Positions 34,317-41,104 of a stretch of 64,000 nt of DNA are shown here, in pieces; the first letter of the stretch is position 1; each line of letters begins with the position of its first letter. The notes under the pieces are model-generated. The model searched no databases, was not told the origin of the DNA, and saw nothing but the letters and a program-made list of their open reading frames with translations. This stretch comes from Clostridia bacterium (GTDB taxonomy: Bacteria > Bacillota > Clostridia > Christensenellales > Borkfalkiaceae): assembly GCA_017505465.1 (NCBI GenBank), contig JAFVPE010000004.1, positions 81,958 through 145,957 of the forward strand, read 5' to 3'. A program made the translations under genes and the position numbers.

Positions 34317-35815
34317 TATTCTTCCGTTGCACTGGGATTTTCAATTAAATCCTTGTTTTCTTCTAAAAATAAGTCGAGCTCGCGAAGCTTTTCTTCAAAA
34401 TCAGCAGTGCCGCTTGCTTCCGTAGTTTGCAGGGGAACAATTTCGCTCGGTAACTTGTTTTCTTTGCCCATATACGCCATAGATTTCGGCAGGAAGAATG
34501 CCATGACAAAGGCAATCATGCAGAAACCTGCAACGAAGAGGGGAAAGAATTTCATCAACGAGCTATCGTAGTCGCCCGTAGATTTAAAGGTAAAGCCCGT
34601 ACGGATTGCAATCAAGATAACTTGTGTTGCAAGCGCTGCGGAAACCGCTTCAAACAAACCCTGCACAGAGAAATACATCGACGAGCCGCACACTTCCGTC
34701 GCTTGGTTTTGCTCGGAAGCAAGCTGTGCAGGAACGGTGTACGTAATCGAGAAGAATGCACCGATAGCAAAGGATACGATAAGTGCGCAACAAATCGCAA
34801 CAGGCATTTGCCAAGCCGCAGGTACGATATGGCAAATCATCATCAAGGACATACCAATCGAGAATACGAGCAAGATGTACTGGAATGCAAACCGCAAGCC
34901 TCTCTTCTTTAAAATCTTATTATACAGCATTAACGTGAACGGTACGGGTGCGAAAGCAGAAGCCATAACGAAGGTCATATTCAAGTTTTCGCCGACGTTT
35001 GAGAAGAAAATACTAATACCGCCAAGGAAAAGCTGCAACCCGATATTCATAACGGCAACAATGCCGAGCCAATAGAGAAACTGCTTATTTTTGAATGCAT
35101 ATTTAAGAGAAGTAAAGAAGCTCACGCGCTTTTGCAATACTTTGCCGCTGGGCAAAGGAATTCCGTCTTTCGTCGAAGGCTCTTTAATCATAAAGAGGGG
35201 AATGAGCATCGTTGCCGCAAGGGGCAAGAAGATGAGCGCAACGTAACGAATGTTTACGCCAAGGCTAACGAACAGGGGCACGAGCGCAAAGTTCAAGCTG
35301 AAATATACGACGTCGCAAATGGATTTTACCGTAGAGATAAAGTTTCTATCGTGCTCGTTGTCCACGATTTCCGCAAAGGTCGCGTAGTAGGTAACCATGG
35401 TGAGCGTGTATCCCGAGTAGAATACCGCCGCAAGGAATACAAACCAAATTGTATTCACAATTTGATTGTTGCCCAACGGGAACAAGAAGAGCACGTACGC
35501 AATCAATAAAGGGATATAGCCGATCAAGATAGAAGGACGGCGGCGTCCCCAACGTGTGCGTAAGTTGTCGGTGAACGACGAGAGCGGAATATCGACGACG
35601 CCGTCGAAAATCTTTACAATTACGGAAAGAATTGCCCAAAGGCCAACGGCGACGAGCGTTTTGTTCTCATACGTCCAAAACTCGCTGTTGCTTTCAAAGC
35701 CTTCTGCAATCAAACCGTTGCAAAGGTGGGAACCAAGAATGATATTGAGCATATTCAAGCCCAAACCAGCGCATCCGTAAAGGATCATTTGCCATTTTTT
35801 CGTGAGGAGATTCAT
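34316..35815 (-). CDS. MelB/GPH-type (MFS_2) transporter in a lipid operon
   Basis: 499 residues with about 12 membrane segments. Family signs are a conserved Asp region FDGVVDIPLSSFTDNLRTRWGRRRP after helix 2, matching the GPH cation-symporter motif, and TMVTYYATFAEIVDNEHDRN. The C-terminus adds an acidic cytoplasmic tail of about 45 residues. By family it would be called a sugar:cation symporter, yet every neighbour handles acyl chains. The family also contains the vertebrate lysophosphatidylcholine carrier MFSD2A, and E. coli pairs the unrelated-subfamily MFS protein LplT with Aas. A lysolipid or fatty-acid transport role is therefore a serious alternative. The gap to fakA is 18 bases, and the stop overlaps the ligase start. 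Confidence 0.8.
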   Translation of the reverse strand: MNLLTKKWQMILYGCAGLGLNMLNIILGSHLCNGLIAEGFESNSEFWTYENKTLVAVGLWAILSVIVKIFDGVVDIPLSSFTDNLRTRWGRRRPSILIGYIPLLIAYVLFLFPLGNNQIVNTIWFVFLAAVFYSGYTLTMVTYYATFAEIVDNEHDRNFISTVKSICDVVYFSLNFALVPLFVSLGVNIRYVALIFLPLAATMLIPLFMIKEPSTKDGIPLPSGKVLQKRVSFFTSLKYAFKNKQFLYWLGIVAVMNIGLQLFLGGISIFFSNVGENLNMTFVMASAFAPVPFTLMLYNKILKKRGLRFAFQYILLVFSIGMSLMMICHIVPAAWQMPVAICCALIVSFAIGAFFSITYTVPAQLASEQNQATEVCGSSMYFSVQGLFEAVSAALATQVILIAIRTGFTFKSTGDYDSSLMKFFPLFVAGFCMIAFVMAFFLPKSMAYMGKENKLPSEIVPLQTTEASGTADFEEKLRELDLFLEENKDLIENPSATEE

Positions 35816-35833
35816 ATAAAAACCTCTATGTAA

Positions 35834-37477
35834 TTATTCAAACGAAAGAACGATATCGAAGAATTCGTCTTCCGTTTCGATGGTGGATACTTCCGTGTAA
35901 AGGTATGCTTCGGAAACAAATTCCCGAATTTCGTCGAGCGTATCTTCGGATACCTTGCCGTTGACAAACATCGTGATAACGTCACGTTCGCCTTCGCGCA
36001 TCACCGCTTCAATCGCACCGATAGCCACTTCCTTGTGCATATCGCCGATGGCGAGCAGTTGACTGCCCGAGAATGCGATAAGATCGCCCGTTTTGATTTC
36101 TTGCCCGTCAAAGCAGGTTTCCTTCGTTGCGACGGATATGGTAACCGTTTTTACGTTCGCAATCGTTTCGCGCACCGCTTCGGCTACCTCGTCCACGTCT
36201 TCGCAGTCGAAATCGATCATCGGCAACGCCGCATAGCATTCCGTGTCCGACTTTGTTTCTACAACGACGATTTTTGCCTTGTCGTAAAGTTTAGACGCTT
36301 GTTCTGCGGAAAGGGAAGTGTTTTTGCCGTTCGCGAACACCAAAATGGCGTCCGTTTCCGATTTGTCGAAGGCTTCGATGAAATCGGCTGCGGAAGGGGG
36401 GCAAAGATGATCTCCCATCATAACGAGGTCCGCACCCATTTCCGTAAAGCGGTCTTTCATCCCTTCGTCGTACGCCACGACAAGCACAGAGAAAGCGCCC
36501 TTGGGAGCTTCGGCATACACATTTACCGTGCGTTTGACTTCCTGCTCGTGGTGCTGTACGCTCATATTTTCCACTTTCATGGCGAGGAATTCGCCGTACT
36601 TATGGCAAAGAATAAAGACGTTTTCGGGCGTTTGCGTGTGAATATGCAGCTTTAACTTTCCATACTCAAACGAAGTTACGATAGAATCCCCAAGGGGAGC
36701 AAGCTCCTTTTTGAACGCTTCGTAATCGAAGGGCACTTTATTTTTAAGCGGTTGAACGAGCAATTCGGTGCAATAGCCGAGATTGAACTCACTCTCTTCG
36801 TCGAAAAGAGAATAATCAACGGTAACGGCTTGCTCGCCGCTCGTTGCTTGCGCAATCGTTTCGCCGTTCAAATATTTTTGGATGCCTTCGAAAATGTATA
36901 CGATGCCTGCGCCGCCGCTGTCTACGACGCCCGCAGATTTCAAAATGGGCAAAAGCTCGGGCGTGTTTTCAAGCGAAACACGCGCGCGCGAGAGGAACAC
37001 GCTCACCAAAGCTTCGAAGGAATCTACCTTGCCTTTTTTAAGCTGCTCGGTAAGAGTGGCAGTCGCTTCGCGAATGACTGTCAAAAGAGTGCCTTCCGCA
37101 GGATTTGCAACCGCTTTATACGCGCTTTCCACACCCTTTTGAAGGGCGGCGGTAAAGGCGGCAACGTCGGCTTCTTCCGCTTGGAAGAAGCACTCCGAAA
37201 TACCCTTGAAAAACTGCGACGTAATAACGCCGGAGTTACCTCTTGCGCCGAAAACGATGGCGTTTGCAAACTGTCTAGAAACGTCGGAAAGAGCTTTTGC
37301 GTCTTCCTTGATCGCCGCATACCCGTTTTGCAAGGTCATCACCATATTCGTGCCGGTGTCGCCGTCAGGGACGGGAAACACGTTCAGCGCGTTAATCTCG
37401 TCCTTGTGCAAAGCGAGATTTCTTAAACCGTAATCTAAAAAATTACGGTATTCTTGTCCGTTAATTTTCTTTATCAT
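35834..37477 (-). CDS. fakA: Fatty acid kinase catalytic subunit FakA (DhaL/YloV family)
   Basis: 547 residues, the usual length. The N-terminal DhaL-type ATP-binding domain has LNVFPVPDGDTGTNMVMTLQ with the three Mg-binding Asp, GARGNSGVITSQFFKG and DSGGAGIVYIFEG. The middle and C-terminal parts (NLGYCTELLVQP, GDSIVTSFEYGKLKLHIHT, and a C-terminal DegV-like half) match FakA/YloV. With a FakB carrier protein it phosphorylates exogenous fatty acids to acyl phosphate, which enters phospholipid synthesis through PlsY or PlsX. The fakB gene lies immediately upstream (37-base gap), a tidy arrangement that supports the assignment. Confidence 0.9.
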   Translation of the reverse strand: MIKKINGQEYRNFLDYGLRNLALHKDEINALNVFPVPDGDTGTNMVMTLQNGYAAIKEDAKALSDVSRQFANAIVFGARGNSGVITSQFFKGISECFFQAEEADVAAFTAALQKGVESAYKAVANPAEGTLLTVIREATATLTEQLKKGKVDSFEALVSVFLSRARVSLENTPELLPILKSAGVVDSGGAGIVYIFEGIQKYLNGETIAQATSGEQAVTVDYSLFDEESEFNLGYCTELLVQPLKNKVPFDYEAFKKELAPLGDSIVTSFEYGKLKLHIHTQTPENVFILCHKYGEFLAMKVENMSVQHHEQEVKRTVNVYAEAPKGAFSVLVVAYDEGMKDRFTEMGADLVMMGDHLCPPSAADFIEAFDKSETDAILVFANGKNTSLSAEQASKLYDKAKIVVVETKSDTECYAALPMIDFDCEDVDEVAEAVRETIANVKTVTISVATKETCFDGQEIKTGDLIAFSGSQLLAIGDMHKEVAIGAIEAVMREGERDVITMFVNGKVSEDTLDEIREFVSEAYLYTEVSTIETEDEFFDIVLSFE

Positions 37478-37514
37478 TTGAACGAAATACCTATCAAATC
37501 AAACTCCCGACGCA

Positions 37515-38441
37515 TTATTTGCCGGTGATTTTGCTCATTGCTTCCTTTTCTTTTACCAAATCCACGGAAACGTCTTCACCAAGATAATATACGCCGATCA
37601 TACCGGGGCCAATGTTTGCGCCGCAAGCGGAGTATACGTCGGAGATGAAAACTTTTTTGGGATTCAACGCTTCCAATTTTTCCTTCAACGTATTTGCATA
37701 AAGCTCTCTGTTGGAGTGTGCGATGAAGAGAATTTGGTTTTCAATATCCGTAGCCGTAGCTTTTACGTACTGTACGGTAAGATCCAACGCCTTGCCGATA
37801 CCTTTTGCTTTGGTAAGAACGGTGGTGTAGCCGTCTGCATTGCAGTCGCCCATAGGCTTCACGCCTGCGAAGTTGCCAAAAATCGCTTTACCCATAGAAA
37901 TTCTGCCGCGGCGAGCGACGAAAATCAAATCGTCGATGGGGCCCATTTGGTGAACCTTCGTCTTGTTTTCTTCAAGCCAAGCGATAACTTCTTCATAGCT
38001 CTTGCCTTCGTTTTGAAGCTTATAAGCATAGTAGGTCAAAAGGCCGATACCGCCCGACATACGGAAGGAGTCGAAGCAGTAGATTTGTGCTTCGGGATAT
38101 TTTGCTTTCACTTCTTCCGCCGCCGCTTTAGCGAAGTTAAGAGTGGAACTAATTTTCGAAGAAAGACAGATGGTAATAACCGCCTTGCCTTCTTTTACGT
38201 ATTTTTCAAACGCTTCCGCATATTCCGCAGGGGAAGGGGGGGCGGTGGTAACTTTCGCTTTTTTATTCGATAACGTCTTGAAATATTCTTCTCTCGAGAA
38301 CTGTTCCCAATCAAGGGTGGTGGGCAATTCAACGCCGTTGTAGTTCACGTGGCCGCTAATGTAATCGGTCATGCCGATTTCTGCTCTTGCTTCTACGCAA
38401 AGATCGCAAGTACTGTCAGGTAAAATGATAAAATCCTTCAT
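37515..38441 (-). CDS. fakB: Fatty-acid-binding subunit FakB (DegV family)
   Basis: 308 residues, slightly long for the family. DegV signatures: FIILPDSTCDLC at the N-terminus, TTAPPSPAEYAEAFEKYVKEGK, VITICLSSKISSTLNFAK with the acyl-head-group-binding Ser, YCFDSFRMSGGIGLL and VARRGRISMGKAIFGN. FakB proteins hold a fatty acid in a buried tunnel and present it to FakA. AGGAG lies 7 bases before the start. It is the first gene of the six-gene operon and is driven by the promoter at 38499-38527. Which chain type it binds (saturated or unsaturated) cannot be read from the sequence. Confidence 0.9.
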   Translation of the reverse strand: MKDFIILPDSTCDLCVEARAEIGMTDYISGHVNYNGVELPTTLDWEQFSREEYFKTLSNKKAKVTTAPPSPAEYAEAFEKYVKEGKAVITICLSSKISSTLNFAKAAAEEVKAKYPEAQIYCFDSFRMSGGIGLLTYYAYKLQNEGKSYEEVIAWLEENKTKVHQMGPIDDLIFVARRGRISMGKAIFGNFAGVKPMGDCNADGYTTVLTKAKGIGKALDLTVQYVKATATDIENQILFIAHSNRELYANTLKEKLEALNPKKVFISDVYSACGANIGPGMIGVYYLGEDVSVDLVKEKEAMSKITGK

Positions 38442-38466
38442 AACTTTTCTCCTACAAAAACTGTTT

Positions 38467-38488
38467 TTTGTGAAATTTTTGTGAAATT
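38467..38488. repeat. Tandem 11-bp repeat in the fakB leader
   Basis: TTTGTGAAATT occurs twice back to back (38467-38477 and 38478-38488) between the promoter -10 box and the fakB ribosome-binding site. An 11-base period places both copies on one face of the helix, as expected for cooperative regulator binding. Confidence 0.7.
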
Positions 38489-38493
38489 ACACA

Positions 38494-38527
38494 TTATCAT
38501 TATATAATGATAAAAAATTTTTGTCAA
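38494..38527 (-). promoter_or_regulatory. fakB operon promoter with 20-bp palindrome over the -10 box
   Basis: On the minus strand TTGACA (plus 38522-38527), 17-base spacer, TATAAT (plus 38499-38504). Plus bases 38494-38513, TTATCATTATATAATGATAA, form a perfect 20-bp palindrome covering the -10 box, a likely operator for a dimeric repressor of the lipid-salvage genes. Confidence 0.8.
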
Positions 38528-38645
38528 TGATTTTACGGCGAATTCCTGTACCGAACGAAAAAAATAAAGCGGATTTTTCTTCCAAATATTCCTATAAGTG
38601 TTTAAAATGGTATTCCATCACCTTCAAAATATGATAAAACAAGAA

Positions 38646-38679
38646 AAAATGCTTTTGCGTGCGTCCGCAAAAGCATTTT
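38646..38679 (-). terminator. Terminator of the PHP gene
   Basis: AAAATGCTTTTGCG (38646-38659), loop TGCGTC, CGCAAAAGCATTTT (38666-38679): 14 perfect pairs. On the minus strand it is followed by TTCTTGTTTTATC. It starts two bases after the PHP stop codon. Confidence 0.85.
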
Positions 38680-38681
38680 CA

Positions 38682-39374
38682 TTATTGTGGTATGTAACGA
38701 TTTTTTTGTCGAATAATTTTTCCTTCGCCTGCGCGCAGTCTTTCAATGAAGTCCTGCTCGTCATGAAGGGGAGTATCAAACGCCATTCCCGATAAATTTT
38801 CCATATGCGAGGCGTGCATATCCGAACCGCCGATTTTAATTTTTCCGTACTCTTCGGCGAAGAAATCTGCCAAGCGGTTGCATCGCTCGTCGCGTGCGGC
38901 ATTGTACGTTTCGAAACCTTCCGCTTGGGGAAACAAGCGGATATGGTCGATGTAGCCCGCCTCGCGGAAGGGGTGCGCTTGAACGGCAAGTGCGCCGTTT
39001 TCACGGCAAAATTCGCAAAACTCCCGCATGCGCATCGAGAGAATTTTCTCTAAATCTTTGAGCTTGTTTTCGTCCCAACCATACACCAAAATATCCGTGC
39101 CTTTATAGGAGTATTCAAACCCAAAAAATACTTGTAAACGCGTACCTGCTACCCTCTTAACCTCTTCATAGCTTGCGCAAAACGCCGTAATTTTCTCACG
39201 GTAATCGGCGTTGGGAAGAAGCTGATGCAAGGTGGTATTTCCATTCAAAAAATGATCGGTGATAAAGACGCCCGAATAGCCGTTTGCAAGATACATTTCC
39301 ACAAGCTCTTCCGCTGTTAATAAGGAACAAGCGCTGGCTGCTTTCGTGTGACAATGCGTTTCGTATAAAAACAT
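38682..39374 (-). CDS. PHP-domain phosphoesterase, short form
   Basis: 230 residues from the ATG at 39374 (GAGG seven bases upstream); the longer frame upstream is low-complexity and not credible. Metal motifs: YETHCHTKAASAC at the N-terminus, GVFITDHFLNG, LAVQAHPFREAG and IGGSDMHASH. The enzyme is a compact trinuclear-type PHP hydrolase, similar in size to proteins acting on nucleotides or phospho-sugars. It is a separate, divergent unit between the lipid operon and tdk. It shares only the fold with the PHP protein at 25412. Confidence 0.85.
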   Translation of the reverse strand: MFLYETHCHTKAASACSLLTAEELVEMYLANGYSGVFITDHFLNGNTTLHQLLPNADYREKITAFCASYEEVKRVAGTRLQVFFGFEYSYKGTDILVYGWDENKLKDLEKILSMRMREFCEFCRENGALAVQAHPFREAGYIDHIRLFPQAEGFETYNAARDERCNRLADFFAEEYGKIKIGGSDMHASHMENLSGMAFDTPLHDEQDFIERLRAGEGKIIRQKNRYIPQ

Positions 39375-39469
39375 AAAAATGCCTCGTATGTTTTTTTGCT
39401 TTTGGCTATTATACCACAGAAAAAGAAAAAAATCAAGAAAAGAAAAGGTGAAAAATCGTTGGTTACGGA

Positions 39470-39498
39470 TTGACGAAAGGGGCAAAAAGTGATAAAAT
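39470..39498 (+). promoter_or_regulatory. Promoter of the tdk-exonuclease pair
   Basis: TTGACG at 39470-39475, 17-base spacer, TAAAAT at 39493-39498 within GTGATAAAAT, an extended -10 form that recurs in this window. Confidence 0.75.
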
Positions 39499-39525
39499 AA
39501 TGAAAAGACACAAAAGAGGTGCGGT

Positions 39526-40110
39526 ATGGCAAAATTATATTTCAAATATGGTGCGATGGGCTCGTCCAAGACGGCGAATGCACTCATCACCAAATTCAAT
39601 TACGAAGAAAAGGGAATGAAGGTTTGGATGATCAAGCCTTCCATTGACAACCGCGACGGTGCAAACGTCGTGCGCTCCCGTATCGGGCTTTCGACGGAAG
39701 TCGACGTGATAACGCCCGATTTGAATATTTTTGAAGAATACCAAAAGCATCTTGATTGCGACGTTATTATCACGGACGAATGTCAATTCTTCACGGCGGC
39801 GCAGGTAGATCAACTCCGCCGTATCGTCGATAAATTGGACGTTCCCGTTTTGTGCTACGGCTTGCGCACCGATTTCCTTACGCATACCTTCGTGGGTAGT
39901 CATAGACTGTTCGAGGTGGCGGATTCCGTTACGGAAATCAAAACCATTTGCTCGTGCGGTAAAAAGGCAATCGTCAATGCAAGAATTGACGGCGAAGGTA
40001 AAATTGTCACTGAAGGCGGACAAATTATGCTCGGCGGCAACGATTCCTACGTCGCTATGTGCCATAGTTGTTGGATGAACGCCATTGAAGAACAGGCAAA
40101 GGGGAAATAA
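39526..40110 (+). CDS. tdk: Thymidine kinase
   Basis: 194 residues, the normal length for type II thymidine kinases. P-loop GAMGSSKT near the N-terminus, DVIITDECQFF (Walker B with catalytic Glu), VLCYGLRTDF and a zinc site made of CSCGKK and CHSC. The lasso region includes GGNDSYVAMC. It phosphorylates thymidine (and deoxyuridine) for dTTP salvage in the cytosol. GAGGTG precedes the ATG. The exonuclease gene follows after 10 bases, so DNA-precursor salvage and DNA processing are cotranscribed. Confidence 0.95.
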   Translation: MAKLYFKYGAMGSSKTANALITKFNYEEKGMKVWMIKPSIDNRDGANVVRSRIGLSTEVDVITPDLNIFEEYQKHLDCDVIITDECQFFTAAQVDQLRRIVDKLDVPVLCYGLRTDFLTHTFVGSHRLFEVADSVTEIKTICSCGKKAIVNARIDGEGKIVTEGGQIMLGGNDSYVAMCHSCWMNAIEEQAKGK

Positions 40111-40120
40111 GGGGTTTACA

Positions 40121-40963
40121 ATGCAAAAATTGCTCGTTGTAGACGGGAGTAATTTGCTCTTCCAAATGTTTTACGGTATGCCTGCGAGAATCGTCAATAA
40201 AGAGGGTAAACTCATACATGGTACCCTCGGATTTGTCGGCGCACTGCTAAAAATGGTGCGTATGACTACGCCCACGCACGCCGTGGTGCTCTTTGACGGG
40301 GAAAGTTTTAACGAGCGCGTGGAAATTGACGCGGATTACAAAGCAAACCGCCCCGATTATTCCGAAATGCCCGAAGAAGAAACGCCTTTTTCGCAGCTTC
40401 CCGACATCTATGCCGCCCTCGATTTTTTGAAAATTGCCCACACGGAAACGACGGTATGCGAAACGGACGACGTGGTGGCTTCGTACGCCATTCGCTATGG
40501 CAAGGAAATGGAAATCGTCATTGCGTCTTTCGATAGCGATTTCTTCCAGTTGATTGGGGAAAACGTAAAGGTTCTTCGTTATCGCGGCGACAAAACGCAA
40601 ATTTGCGATAGGGAATATTTGCAGGAAAAGTTCGGCATAGAGCCCTGCTGCTATGCGGATTTTAAATCGCTCACGGGGGATAATGCCGACAACGTTAAGG
40701 GGGCGTATAAAATCGGACCGAAAACGGCGGCGAAACTCATAAATGAGTTTGGTTCGCTCCAAGGTCTGCTTGAAAATGCAGAAAAAATCAAGGGCGAAAG
40801 CGTGAAAAATTCCATTTTAGAAGCCAAGGAAAGGTTGCTCAAAAACTGCCTTTTGATTACGTTAAACGACCGTGCGGAGCTGCCTTTTACGCTTGAAGAA
40901 CTGTCGTTTGCGGATAGCGGTGTTAAAACGGGCGAAGTTTTGCAAGCGATCGGCTTGAGATAA
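40121..40963 (+). CDS. 5'-3' exonuclease / flap endonuclease (Pol I N-domain type)
   Basis: 280 residues from ATG 40121; the frame extends upstream into tdk but GGGG sits 7 bases before this ATG. Acidic active-site motifs are visible: LLVVDGSNLLFQMFYG, HAVVLFDGES, ETDDVVASYAIRYG, VIASFDSDFFQLI and the helix-hairpin-helix GDNADNVKGAYKIGPKTAAKLI. These match the 5' nuclease domain of DNA polymerase I and the stand-alone ExoIX/YpcP group. It likely removes RNA primers or flaps. No polymerase domain is attached. Confidence 0.9.
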   Translation: MQKLLVVDGSNLLFQMFYGMPARIVNKEGKLIHGTLGFVGALLKMVRMTTPTHAVVLFDGESFNERVEIDADYKANRPDYSEMPEEETPFSQLPDIYAALDFLKIAHTETTVCETDDVVASYAIRYGKEMEIVIASFDSDFFQLIGENVKVLRYRGDKTQICDREYLQEKFGIEPCCYADFKSLTGDNADNVKGAYKIGPKTAAKLINEFGSLQGLLENAEKIKGESVKNSILEAKERLLKNCLLITLNDRAELPFTLEELSFADSGVKTGEVLQAIGLR

Positions 40964-41008
40964 GCCGTGAAAAATTAGCAAAGCGCAAAAGGAATTTCCG
41001 CAAAAGCC

Positions 41009-41037
41009 TTGACAGTAAAGGAAATGAGTGATAAAAT
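41009..41037 (+). promoter_or_regulatory. Promoter of the GH78 gene
   Basis: TTGACA at 41009-41014, 17-base spacer, TAAAAT at 41032-41037, again within GTGATAAAAT. Transcription should start near 41044, just before a large inverted repeat. Confidence 0.8.
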
Positions 41038-41048
41038 ATAAGCAGTAG

Positions 41049-41078
41049 GCGTTTTCAATGTAAAATCGTTGAAAACGC
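41049..41078 (+). promoter_or_regulatory. Inverted repeat in the GH78 leader: operator or attenuator
   Basis: GCGTTTTCAA (41049-41058) and TTGAAAACGC (41069-41078) are perfect inverted copies with a 10-base loop, followed by TATTTTTATAAA. The right arm, TGAAAACGCTATTT, is one base from the catabolite-response element consensus. The site lies just after the predicted transcription start, so it may act as a LacI/CcpA-type operator or as an RNA attenuator. Confidence 0.65.
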
Positions 41079-41104
41079 TATTTTTATAAACTTGGAGAGA
41101 ATGT

